Below are positions 52,736-61,021 of a DNA stretch of 64,000 bases, piece after piece; position 1 is the stretch's first letter; every line of letters starts with the position of its first letter. Both the position numbers and the translations under genes were made by a program. The notes beneath the pieces are model-generated. The model was not told where the DNA came from. It did no database searches and was given only the letters and a program-made list of their open reading frames with translations. The DNA comes from Bacteriovorax sp. BAL6_X (GTDB taxonomy: Bacteria; Bdellovibrionota; Bacteriovoracia; Bacteriovoracales; Bacteriovoracaceae), in contig NZ_AUMC01000003.1 in the NCBI RefSeq assembly GCF_000443995.1, positions 1 through 64,000 on the forward strand, given 5' to 3'.

Positions 52736-52791
52736 AGATTTTCTCATTATGTTATTATCGAACAATACTAATAAATTCAGAGGTATTCAAT

Positions 52792-53499
52792 ATGTCACTT
52801 ATCGAACGTTCTACTCCAAGAGAAGTTAAATTTTCTATTAATATTAATCCTTATGCAGCAGGTTCTGTTCTAGCTGAGTTTGGTAATACTAAGGTTCATA
52901 TTACTGCATCAATTGAAGAAAGTGTTCCTAGATGGATGAAAGGAAGTGGAAAAGGATGGGTAACGGCCGAATATTCAATGTTACCAAGTTCAACTCATAC
53001 AAGATCAAGAAGAGAACGTTCTAAAATTGGTGGCCGTACGCAAGAAATTCAACGCCTGATTGGAAGAAGCTTAAGAGCAGTTGTTGATCTTGAAAAATTA
53101 GGTGAGCGCATGATCACTCTTGACTGTGATGTTATGGTTGCAGACGGTGGAACGAGAACAACTTCGATCTCTGGAAGTTTTATTGCACTAGAACTTGCTA
53201 TTCAAAGTTTAATCGCAAATGGTGAGCTTTCAGAGAGCCCTATTATAGAGCCTCTAGCGGCTATCAGCTGTGGTATCAATGATGAAGGTAAAATTATTGC
53301 CGATTTAAATTACGAAGAAGATTCAAGCTGCCACACAGATATGAATATTGTCATGACTGAATCTGGAAAATTCATTGAAGTACAAGGAACAGCTGAAGGG
53401 CAGGCTTTTTCAAGAGAGCAAATGGATGCGCTAATGGATTGTGCGGCGGAGTCTTTAAAGGTTGTTTTTGAAAAACAAAAAGAAGCATTAGGCCAATAA
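52792..53499 (+). CDS. rph: Ribonuclease PH
   Basis: RNase PH (235 aa), the phosphate-dependent exoribonuclease that trims tRNA 3' ends. Hallmarks are RSTPREVKFSIN, EYSMLPSSTHTRSRRE, GGRTQEIQRLIGRSLRAVVDL and DCDVMVADGGTRTTSISGS. AGAGG precedes the ATG. Its stop overlaps the rdgB start by one base, the common rph-rdgB pairing, and a tRNA gene follows shortly after. Confidence 0.97.
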   Translation: MSLIERSTPREVKFSININPYAAGSVLAEFGNTKVHITASIEESVPRWMKGSGKGWVTAEYSMLPSSTHTRSRRERSKIGGRTQEIQRLIGRSLRAVVDLEKLGERMITLDCDVMVADGGTRTTSISGSFIALELAIQSLIANGELSESPIIEPLAAISCGINDEGKIIADLNYEEDSSCHTDMNIVMTESGKFIEVQGTAEGQAFSREQMDALMDCAAESLKVVFEKQKEALGQ

Positions 53500-54074
53500 T
53501 GAAAGAATTTATCTTAGCTACTGGAAACGCCCATAAGGCAGACGAGTTTGCTGTTTTATTTAAAGAAACTAATATTACAATTAAGGCAGCAGCTGCAAAA
53601 TTAGATGTTGTTGAAGATGGAAATACTTTTCAAGAGAATGCTCTCAAGAAAGCACAAGCTTACTATGATGAGTTTAAAATTCCTGTCGTTGCCGATGATT
53701 CAGGGATAACAGTAGAAGCTCTTCCTCAAGAGTTGGGAATCTATTCTGCACGTTTTGGTGGAGAAGACCTGACCGATCGACAAAGGGCCGAGTTATTGCT
53801 TGAGAAATTAAAAGATGAACAAAACCGTAATGCTTACTTTACTTGTGTCTTATGTTTTTATTTATCTCCTGAGGAAATATATTTTTTTGAGGGGCGAATG
53901 GAAGGTGAGATTTCAAATAGTTACATTGGTGAAGGTGGCTTCGGTTATGACCCTGTATTTTGCCCAAAAGCCTTTCCTGATCAAACTGTAGCGCAATTAG
54001 AAAAGTGGAAGAATGAAAACTCTCACAGGGCCAAGGCCGTATCAGCTGCTATAAAGTTTTTTCAAGAACTTTAA
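53499..54074 (+). CDS. rdgB: Non-canonical purine NTP pyrophosphatase (RdgB/HAM1)
   Basis: Inosine/xanthosine triphosphate pyrophosphatase (191 aa) that cleans the nucleotide pool of deaminated purines. ILATGNAHKADEF at the start, VADDSGITVEALPQELGIYSARFGG and GEGGFGYDPVF are diagnostic. It overlaps rph by one base, so the two are co-translated. No terminator is visible before the tRNA promoter. Confidence 0.95.
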   Translation: MKEFILATGNAHKADEFAVLFKETNITIKAAAAKLDVVEDGNTFQENALKKAQAYYDEFKIPVVADDSGITVEALPQELGIYSARFGGEDLTDRQRAELLLEKLKDEQNRNAYFTCVLCFYLSPEEIYFFEGRMEGEISNSYIGEGGFGYDPVFCPKAFPDQTVAQLEKWKNENSHRAKAVSAAIKFFQEL

Positions 54075-54092
54075 AAAGGTTTAATTTCTGGG

Positions 54093-54121
54093 TTGCCAAA
54101 AAGGTTAAGATCACTTATAAA
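54093..54121 (+). promoter_or_regulatory. Promoter of tRNA-Pro
   Basis: TTGCCA (54093-54098) lies exactly 17 bases before TATAAA (54116-54121), about 23 bases upstream of the tRNA. A pyrimidine/GC-containing discriminator (TAGCCTACCC) follows, as at many stable-RNA promoters. Confidence 0.7.
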
Positions 54122-54144
54122 TAGCCTACCCAAAATTTCAATGT

Positions 54145-54221
54145 CGGAGTATAGCGCAGTTTGGTAGCGCACTTGCTTTGGGAGCAAGGGGTCGCAGGTT
54201 CAAATCCTGCTACTCCGACCA
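54145..54221 (+). tRNA. tRNA-Pro (anticodon TGG)
   Basis: A 77-base tRNA with a seven-pair acceptor stem (CGGAGTA/TACTCCG), discriminator A and encoded CCA. The anticodon stem CTTGC/GCAAG surrounds the loop TTTGGGA, giving anticodon TGG at 54179-54181. The T-arm GCAGG-TTCAAAT-CCTGC is perfect. It reads CCN proline codons by wobble. Confidence 0.97.
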
Positions 54222-54237
54222 TTTTAAAAATCCCTTT

Positions 54238-54690
54238 CTATTTTCTTAAATCTTTCGGTGACTCAAGTACAACGTATGTAGATATTGAATTTACTTGTGG
54301 TAGTGTTCCTAGAACTTCTGTGTGAAAGGTCTTATAAGAAACAAGGTCAGTTGTCTCAATTCTTAAAATATATTCAAAGCTTCCTGTTACGTTGTGGCAT
54401 TCGATGACTTCTGGTGATTCAGCAATGGCCATTTCAAAATCTTTTTGTGATTTCTTTGTGTGAACCGAGAGACCAACAGTTATATAGGCAGTAAAGCTTG
54501 TTCCAAGTTTGGCACGGTTAATTCTTGCGCGATAACCCGTGATGATCTTTGACTTCTCAAGCTCTTGCACTCGCCTAAGGCATGCCGAAGGTGAAAGACC
54601 AACAATCTCAGCTAAATCTGAATTACTGATTCTTCCTTCATTTTCTAATACTTGCAATATTCTTTCGTCAATAGTGTCTAGTTTCTTCAT
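54238..54690 (-). CDS. Lrp/AsnC-family transcriptional regulator
   Basis: Feast/famine regulator (150 aa) with an N-terminal winged-helix domain (LDTIDERILQVLENEGRISNSDLAEIVGLSPSACLRRVQ) and a C-terminal RAM ligand-sensing domain (VIECHNVTGSFEYILRIET). ATG 54690 gives the family length; the frame runs to 54798 but would cover the divergent lysE start. No ribosome-binding site lies before the ATG, and a CATAAT box 10 bases upstream predicts an almost leaderless mRNA. It is divergent from a LysE exporter, its likely target. Confidence 0.94.
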   Translation of the reverse strand: MKKLDTIDERILQVLENEGRISNSDLAEIVGLSPSACLRRVQELEKSKIITGYRARINRAKLGTSFTAYITVGLSVHTKKSQKDFEMAIAESPEVIECHNVTGSFEYILRIETTDLVSYKTFHTEVLGTLPQVNSISTYVVLESPKDLRK

Positions 54691-54693
54691 ATG

Positions 54694-54752
54694 TTGCAAA
54701 TTATGTCTTAAATGTATGGTTTTTTGCAATAAATTTATTCTCAAAATAGAGT
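54694..54752. promoter_or_regulatory. Divergent lrp/lysE promoter region with shared palindromic -35
   Basis: TTGCAA at 54724-54729 is its own reverse complement. Toward lysE it is followed after 17 bases by TAGAGT (54747-54752). Toward the regulator it is followed after 18 bases by CATAAT (minus strand, 54700-54705). A second TTGCAA at 54694-54699 lies 30 bases away, nearly three helical turns, suggesting paired Lrp sites. Confidence 0.6.
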
Positions 54753-54764
54753 AAACTGTGCTCC

Positions 54765-55358
54765 ATGAGCACGACAAATCTTTATCCACTTTTAGCATTT
54801 GCCTTTGTTTCCGCTATTACGCCGGGGCCAAATAATATTCTCTTGATGTCTTCTGGGGCCAATCACGGTTTTAGAAAAACCATCCCTCATATGCTTGGGG
54901 TTTATTTTGGTTTTATCTTTATGATCGCGGTCATTGGTTTTGGAGTTGCTGATATTTTTGAAACTTACCCAGGAATTCAAAAAATTATGCAAATGGCATG
55001 TGGGACCTACTTAGCATTATTAGCTTTTAAAATTGCATTTAGTTCTTTTGCTAAAGATGAAGCACAAATAAAAAAACCTATGTCGTTCATTGAAGCGGCA
55101 ATGTTTCAATGGATTAATCCAAAGGCTTGGACGATGGCCCTTTCAGCAGTGGCCATTTATACAAATGGAAATACATTAGGAGTTGTTGCAGTCATTCTTG
55201 CCTATAGCTTTGTTGATATTCCTGCGATCTTTGTTTGGGTATTTGCTGGATTGAGGCTTAAGTCTTTTCTTGAAAAAGGATATCGTTTGGCCATTTTTAA
55301 TATTGTTTTGGCCGTACTTTTACTTGGTTCTCTTTTTCCAGTCTTAGTTTTGAAATAA
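54765..55358 (+). CDS. LysE/RhtB-family amino-acid exporter
   Basis: Membrane exporter (197 aa) with about six transmembrane segments. FVSAITPGPNNILLMSSGANHGFRKTIPHMLGVYFG is the LysE/RhtB signature. FQWINPKAWTMALSAVAIY follows in the middle. The exported substrate (amino acid or small derivative) is unknown. The divergent Lrp-type gene suggests amino-acid-controlled expression. No Shine-Dalgarno is present, and the predicted transcript start lies only about six bases before the ATG. Confidence 0.93.
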   Translation: MSTTNLYPLLAFAFVSAITPGPNNILLMSSGANHGFRKTIPHMLGVYFGFIFMIAVIGFGVADIFETYPGIQKIMQMACGTYLALLAFKIAFSSFAKDEAQIKKPMSFIEAAMFQWINPKAWTMALSAVAIYTNGNTLGVVAVILAYSFVDIPAIFVWVFAGLRLKSFLEKGYRLAIFNIVLAVLLLGSLFPVLVLK

Positions 55359-55359
55359 G

Positions 55360-55390
55360 GTAGAGGAAAGAGCTCCTCTACTTCTTATTT
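55360..55390. terminator. Bidirectional terminator between lysE and the HD-GYP gene
   Basis: GTAGAGGA (55360-55367) pairs with TCCTCTAC (55374-55381). TTCTTATTTT follows on the plus strand, and on the minus strand CTTATTTC follows. It serves the two convergent genes, and its right arm ends four bases before the HD-GYP stop codon. Confidence 0.8.
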
Positions 55391-56518
55391 TGTTATTTTA
55401 TTTGGATTATCTGAAGCTTTGGTAAAGTTTTCACCAAGCTTTTTAGGTTGGACTTTTTGAACAGGTAGCTTAGCATGAGCAACTTCTGTGTTGAAGTCTA
55501 CAGGAAGTTCAATCATTGTTTTACCTGTAAGGAGAACCTTTGAAACTTTCTTTACAAAGAAATCAAAAATATCTGAATCTATCTTTTTTCCAACGGTTCT
55601 TTTCATTATCTCTAGAGCATCTTCAATAGGAAGCGCTTGAGAGTAAGATCGTTTTGTTGTAATTGCATCAAAAAAATCTGCAATAGAAACAACTTTTGAA
55701 AATATATGATGATCTTCTCCCTTGATTCCTTTTGGATATCCTGACCCATCAATATTCTCATGATGTTCGACTATTACTTTTTCAATAGTTTCTTTCTTTA
55801 GGCCTGGAAACTCAGGATTTGCCTCTCTGAATAATTCAACACCAATTTCTGGGTGTTTTTTTATTTCTGCAAATTCTTCATCTGTAAGATTACCTGTCTT
55901 GTTTAAAATTTCTGTGGAAATTTTTGTCTTACCAAGGTCATGCAGAAGTCCACCAAGTCCAATTGCAACAAGGTCTGCTTCGCTGGCATTAGGCTTTAGT
56001 TGTTTGTAAATAAGAACACTGTACATACTGACATTAATTGAGTGGTCGTAAGTGTAGAAGTCGTGAAAAGATAAATCTCCAATAAGTTTTTTTAGACTAT
56101 TGATATCGTAATCTTTAATTACATCGACCATGGCCTTCATTGAGTCATGGCAACCATCTAGTGCTTCTCCAAGAATCTCCGTGTTGAATTCTTTCCCCGG
56201 ATTAAAAATATCGTCTAGGTGTTTGACTGCTGAGTCTTTAATAACAGAAACCTTATCAATAGATTCTATGTTATCATCTTCGGCCAGGGATTTTAGATAG
56301 AGCCCACGCTCTGATTCAAGAACATGGATCCTCTGATATTTTTTAAATCCCTCAATATCTCCATCATTAAGTATTTCTCCGGGGCGCACTATTTTTACGT
56401 AGTGATCCTTTCCTTTGACGGTGGAGGAGTTGATATAGATGTTGTATAGAAGCGGCTTTTCACGTGCTACGAGATGAAAGTCGATCGTAAAATAAACTGT
56501 TTTTGAGTTGGTATCCAT
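55385..56518 (-). CDS. HD-GYP domain protein, c-di-GMP phosphodiesterase
   Basis: Predicted cyclic di-GMP phosphodiesterase (377 aa). The HD signature is HDLGK, followed by KKHPEIGVELF, and the GYP signature HHENIDGSGYPKG with ADFFDAITTKRSYS; all metal-binding residues are recognisable. The N-terminal 110 residues form a separate domain starting TVYFTIDFHLVAREKPLLYNIYI. ATG 56518 precedes this domain; the frame also opens at GTG 56557. Neither has a ribosome-binding site. It may serve the PilZ receptor at 39319. Confidence 0.9.
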   Translation of the reverse strand: MDTNSKTVYFTIDFHLVAREKPLLYNIYINSSTVKGKDHYVKIVRPGEILNDGDIEGFKKYQRIHVLESERGLYLKSLAEDDNIESIDKVSVIKDSAVKHLDDIFNPGKEFNTEILGEALDGCHDSMKAMVDVIKDYDINSLKKLIGDLSFHDFYTYDHSINVSMYSVLIYKQLKPNASEADLVAIGLGGLLHDLGKTKISTEILNKTGNLTDEEFAEIKKHPEIGVELFREANPEFPGLKKETIEKVIVEHHENIDGSGYPKGIKGEDHHIFSKVVSIADFFDAITTKRSYSQALPIEDALEIMKRTVGKKIDSDIFDFFVKKVSKVLLTGKTMIELPVDFNTEVAHAKLPVQKVQPKKLGENFTKASDNPNKITK

Positions 56519-56747
56519 TGCATTTTTATCGGCAAGATTGGTGTTTAGATAAAGCACTAGTATTAAATACGTACAATTAAATATATTGTGTCAGTTCTTG
56601 TTAGAATTTTGCTTTTCTAAGTGGTTGAAAATACATGTCGTATTTAGCTTAACTGAAATTTTAAAAGTGTACGTATAGGTGCTTAAAATGGTACATTAAG
56701 GCCTACACAACACACATTATAGAGATAAATTGACGGAGTGAATCACA

Positions 56748-59700
56748 GTGCAACTGAAAAGACTAATTATCCAGGGCTTTAAATCCTTTAAAGATCGTAC
56801 AATTATTAACTTTGACGATGGTATTACGGGGATTGTTGGGCCAAACGGATGCGGTAAATCGAATATTGTTGATGCCTTATTTTGGATTATGGGTGAGCAG
56901 TCAGCTAAACACCTAAGAGGTAACTCGATGAAGGACCTTATCTTTGCAGGTTCTTCTAAATACAATCCTGCTGCATGGGCCGAAGCAACACTCGTTCTTG
57001 AAAATACAAATGGAAAGCATATTCATATAGGTGGAAAAGTTGCTAACCCTTCTGAGATTCAATTAACAAGAAAATTATATAGAAATGGTGATACAGAATA
57101 TCGTATCAATGGTGAGCCAGCTCGTCTGAAAGATATCCAAGAAGTATTTATGGATACGGGAGCTGGTGCAAAATCATATTCAATTATCGCACAAGGTGAG
57201 ATCAACAGACTTGTTCAAGCGAAGCCAGTTGAGCGTCGTACAATGATTGAAGAGGTTGCAGGTATTACGAAATTTAAAGTTCGTAAGAAAGAATCGATGA
57301 GAAAGATTGAGGCCACAGAACAAAACCTTAATCGTCTAAACGATCTGACAATTGAAATTGAAAAGAATTTAAAGTCTTTACAAAAACAAGCAGAGAAAGC
57401 TGAGAGAGCTCGAACGCTTAAAGATAGAATTAAGCGCACCGAAATCTCTGTTGTTGCACATAAAGTATTTGAAGATCTTCGTGAACTTCGCGATGGAAGT
57501 ACAGAGCTACTTGAAAAGAAATCTAATCTTGAAGAGTGGAGCATGAAGAAAGACTCTCTCGAAATCTCTCTTGAAGAAGAGCGCTTTGAAAGAGAAGAGA
57601 AAACTGCAAGAATCGATGAGTCTCAAAAAGAAAGAAATGAAGTATCAAATAAGTTAGCTGCTGCTGAAGAAAGACTAAATGCACTTTGTAAGTCTTTAAC
57701 TGATAAAGAAGAGCAACTAGAGCAAAGACAGAAAGAAATTGATGAGCTTGCTCAAGAGATCGAAGAGAGACTTCTTAAAAAAGAAGAAATTGAAACTGAG
57801 ATCAACGATGTAATCACTTCTTCAAAAGAAGATTATGACTATGAAGAGGCAAGTGAGAGACTAGAGACGCTTAAGTCTGAGTTAGAAGATAGACAGGCCC
57901 AAATTAGTGAGCTTGAAGAAGAATTATCAATTAAGAAAGAAGAGCTTGTAAAAATGGATCAACAAGCTTTTCAAAATAACTCTAAACTTGAAGAATATGC
58001 TGCAACTCTTCAAGACCTTGCAACGGAAATTGAAGCAATTGAGAAACAATACTCAGGTGTTTCAAGTGAACTTGCAAAGGAAAGAGATGATGTTATGGCC
58101 GCTAAGAATTTAGTGGAAGAATTATCAGAATCTGAATTAACTCTTAAGGAGACTGTAAGCGAGCTCACACAAAAAGATCGTGATCTTGAATCTGAACTTA
58201 AGAACCTAACAAAAGAACAAATCACTAAGCAATCAAGACTTTCTTCTCTAAAAGAAATACGCTCATCTCTTGAAGGTGCTAAAGAAGGTGTTTCTAAATT
58301 TCTAAGTGAAGTAGACTCTGATAAGTACACAGTTCTAGGTAATATTATCAAGTGTGATGACAAGTATACTAAAGCTGTAACAGCTCTTTTAGGAGAGTTT
58401 CTAGAATCTCTTGTTACTTCAGAAAGTGATTTATCACTTCTTAAAAATTGGGTAACTGAAAATGATGAAAATGCTCTTGAAATCTTACTAGCTGATAAGT
58501 CTGCAGATATTATCTCTGCTGAAGCTCGTGAGAGAATTCAAGTTAAGCTTGGTTCAGAGCTAATTACTCTAAGTGATATCATTGAGCTTCCAGAAGAATA
58601 TAAAGCTAAGCTTACTCCATACTTATCGAGTCTATTTATTGTTGAGACTCTTGATGTTGATAAGGTTGTTTCACTAGAGAGCTCAATCTCATTTGGTGGA
58701 ATTTCAGATATTAGTGGAAATATTCAAGTGCGCAATCGTCAAAATGCAACAGTCCTTCATGTAAAAGGATCTGGCGAGCAGGGGCAGAGTGCAATTGAGA
58801 GAAATAATACAATTGAGACACTTGAAAATGAATTAGTAAGCATTAATGAAAAAGTCACAAATCTTGAAGAAGAGGTTGCTGCTTCAAATGAATTACTAAG
58901 AAATAAAATTTCTGAACTTGAAGATTCTCGTCTTTCTCTAAGCGAATCTCGTGCTGATTATGCAGCTAAGAACTCTGCTCTTGAGTCAAAGCTTGCTTCA
59001 ATGGAGTCGGGGAATACGAGACTTGAGATTTTAAAGAATCGTAAAGATGAAACTTCAAAGTTAAGATTGGCCATTTTAGAGAAAGAGGAGTCTTTCAATA
59101 AAGATAAGTCTGAAGTTGAAGAGTTTATTGCTGATATTAGTGAAAGAGTTCAAGACCTACGCGATAGCTATAATGAAATGAATGAAGTTTATGAAGCTGA
59201 TCGTGAAGTATATGTATCAAAACAAGTTGAAGCAAAAACTTTTGAACAACGAGTGACTTCGCTGCGCTCTCAATCTGAAGATATTGAAAAGCAAATTGAA
59301 AAGCAAAACCTTCGTAAAGAATCAAACACTGAGCTTATCACAAAGTTAGAAGGTGAGCTTGAGAATATGCAAGTTGAAATCGAAGAGCTTGAAATTTCAA
59401 ATAATGAAAAAGCTGATATCCTAGCAAGTAAAGATGAAGTTCTAAGTATTATGAAGGATGAGTTCTCTGAGCTTCTACTTGCGATGCAAGAAAGAGAAGA
59501 TCAGGTTAAGGAGCTATCTAAGAATATTAATAAGGCAGATAAAGAAATTGCTGAAAAAGAAGTGCGTCTTGAAAGATGCCTAAACGAAGAAGAAGAAAAC
59601 GTTCGTAATATCTTTGAGAAGTATCGTGTTGATCTTCGAGAATCAATTGGACGCTACCTTGAATACACTGAAGTAGACTTTGAAAAGCTTAATGATGTTT

Positions 59701-60431
59701 CAACAATGTACTTTATGGAAACTGAAAGTGGTCCAAAAGAAGTTGAAAAAGAATCATATGAATTTGTTCGTAAGTATGGGCAAGACCTTAAGGATCAAGG
59801 CTTTAAACTTAAGAATTATAAATCTGAATTCGGCCGTCTCGGTGAAATTAACTGGCAAGCGATTGAAGACTACGATAGACAAAAACTTCGTTATGATTTC
59901 TTAAAGGTTCAAGAAGTAGAACTGAGAAAGTCTTTAGAAGATCTTCAAAATGCAATCAATCACATCGATGAAAAATCTAAAGAAAGATTTAAAGTTGCTT
60001 TTGAAGAAGTTGATACGAGATTTAGAAAAGTTTTTCCAATTATTTTTGGTGGAGGGGAAGCTCGTCTTGAAATCGTTGGTGATATTGATGATGCTGAATG
60101 TGGTGTTGATATTATCGCTAAGCCGCCAGGGAAGAAAATGCAGAATATTAATCTAATGTCTGGTGGTGAAAAGGCCATGACTGCGGTTTCTCTAATCTTC
60201 TCGATTTTCCTCGTTAAACCATCACCATTCTGTTTACTAGATGAGGTTGATGCTCCTCTTGATGATGCCAATGTTGGACGTTTTAATGAACTACTTCGTG
60301 AAATGAGTGCTGAATCACAATTCATTCTTATTACTCACAATAAGAAAACAATGGAGCTAAATGATACACTTTATGGTGTAACAATGCAGGAGCCTGGTGT
60401 TTCGAAGGCAGTTTCGGTACAATTACAGTAA
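56748..60431 (+). CDS. smc: Chromosome segregation ATPase SMC
   Basis: Structural maintenance of chromosomes protein (1227 aa). Walker A GPNGCGKS at 31-38 and the ABC head FKSFKDRTIINFDDGITGIV start the protein. Two long coiled coils flank a hinge near 510-680 (SDKYTVLGNIIKCDDKYTKAVTALLG). The C-terminal head has NLMSGGEKAMTAVSL and Walker B PSPFCLLDEVDAPLDD. GTG 56748 is preceded by CGGAG nine bases upstream. ScpA and ScpB are not nearby. The stop overlaps lolA by one base. Confidence 0.95.
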   Translation: MQLKRLIIQGFKSFKDRTIINFDDGITGIVGPNGCGKSNIVDALFWIMGEQSAKHLRGNSMKDLIFAGSSKYNPAAWAEATLVLENTNGKHIHIGGKVANPSEIQLTRKLYRNGDTEYRINGEPARLKDIQEVFMDTGAGAKSYSIIAQGEINRLVQAKPVERRTMIEEVAGITKFKVRKKESMRKIEATEQNLNRLNDLTIEIEKNLKSLQKQAEKAERARTLKDRIKRTEISVVAHKVFEDLRELRDGSTELLEKKSNLEEWSMKKDSLEISLEEERFEREEKTARIDESQKERNEVSNKLAAAEERLNALCKSLTDKEEQLEQRQKEIDELAQEIEERLLKKEEIETEINDVITSSKEDYDYEEASERLETLKSELEDRQAQISELEEELSIKKEELVKMDQQAFQNNSKLEEYAATLQDLATEIEAIEKQYSGVSSELAKERDDVMAAKNLVEELSESELTLKETVSELTQKDRDLESELKNLTKEQITKQSRLSSLKEIRSSLEGAKEGVSKFLSEVDSDKYTVLGNIIKCDDKYTKAVTALLGEFLESLVTSESDLSLLKNWVTENDENALEILLADKSADIISAEARERIQVKLGSELITLSDIIELPEEYKAKLTPYLSSLFIVETLDVDKVVSLESSISFGGISDISGNIQVRNRQNATVLHVKGSGEQGQSAIERNNTIETLENELVSINEKVTNLEEEVAASNELLRNKISELEDSRLSLSESRADYAAKNSALESKLASMESGNTRLEILKNRKDETSKLRLAILEKEESFNKDKSEVEEFIADISERVQDLRDSYNEMNEVYEADREVYVSKQVEAKTFEQRVTSLRSQSEDIEKQIEKQNLRKESNTELITKLEGELENMQVEIEELEISNNEKADILASKDEVLSIMKDEFSELLLAMQEREDQVKELSKNINKADKEIAEKEVRLERCLNEEEENVRNIFEKYRVDLRESIGRYLEYTEVDFEKLNDVSTMYFMETESGPKEVEKESYEFVRKYGQDLKDQGFKLKNYKSEFGRLGEINWQAIEDYDRQKLRYDFLKVQEVELRKSLEDLQNAINHIDEKSKERFKVAFEEVDTRFRKVFPIIFGGGEARLEIVGDIDDAECGVDIIAKPPGKKMQNINLMSGGEKAMTAVSLIFSIFLVKPSPFCLLDEVDAPLDDANVGRFNELLREMSAESQFILITHNKKTMELNDTLYGVTMQEPGVSKAVSVQLQ

Positions 60432-61021
60432 TGAAAAAACTAATACCACTTTTAATTATTTCTAATATGGCCTTGGGATTTGTCCCAAGGTCTTTTTCGA
60501 CTCAATATAAGCAAATTGTAAAAAACCAGCTGACAGGAACTCCAAAAGAGTCGACAGGGAAGTTTGATTACGAGTATCCTGGTAAGCTTAGGCTTGAACA
60601 AAAAGGATCAGACGCACTTGTTTATGTGACAAATGAGAAAACAACTTGGATCAAAAGAGATGGGTTTATGCCAGGAGATCCAGCAGAAGTAATTATTCAT
60701 AAGGGTAGTGATAAAGGGCTTTCTAACTTCTTTGATCTTTTAAAGAGTGGACTTAAGTCAAATAAGAATTATAAAGTTAAAGATGGTGCAAACTATAGTG
60801 TTCTTATCTTTACGGAGTCTTCAGTAAAGTCGACTGGAGTTGTTGAAACAAAATTAACTTTTAAGGGAAAGAAAGAGTTCTCTAATATAACTTCAATTGA
60901 TATTAATTACGCTGATGGAAAAGTTGTTAAGCTTGTACTTAGCAACGTTAAAAACGAAAGCTTTAAGGCAAAGCACTTCATCCTTAACGTTCCTAAGAAT
61001 GCTAATGTGTCATATCAATAA
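60431..61021 (+). CDS. lolA: LolA-like lipoprotein carrier
   Basis: Periplasmic protein (196 aa) with a short signal peptide and the LolA fold signature STGKFDYEYPGKLRLEQKG, followed by TTWIKRDGFMPGDPAEVII and a beta-rich end. LolA ferries lipoproteins from the inner to the outer membrane, consistent with the lipoproteins in this window. Translation starts inside the smc stop (TAATG). A terminator-like hairpin lies in codons 14-22. The last 20 bases overlap the convergent transglycosylase gene. Confidence 0.85.
   Translation: MKKLIPLLIISNMALGFVPRSFSTQYKQIVKNQLTGTPKESTGKFDYEYPGKLRLEQKGSDALVYVTNEKTTWIKRDGFMPGDPAEVIIHKGSDKGLSNFFDLLKSGLKSNKNYKVKDGANYSVLIFTESSVKSTGVVETKLTFKGKKEFSNITSIDINYADGKVVKLVLSNVKNESFKAKHFILNVPKNANVSYQ
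60471..60497 (+). terminator. Terminator-like hairpin inside the 5' end of lolA
   Basis: CCTTGGGA (60471-60478) pairs perfectly with TCCCAAGG (60483-60490) around TTTG, followed by TCTTTTT. It lies 40 bases downstream of the lolA start. It would terminate smc transcription when lolA is not being translated. Confidence 0.68.
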
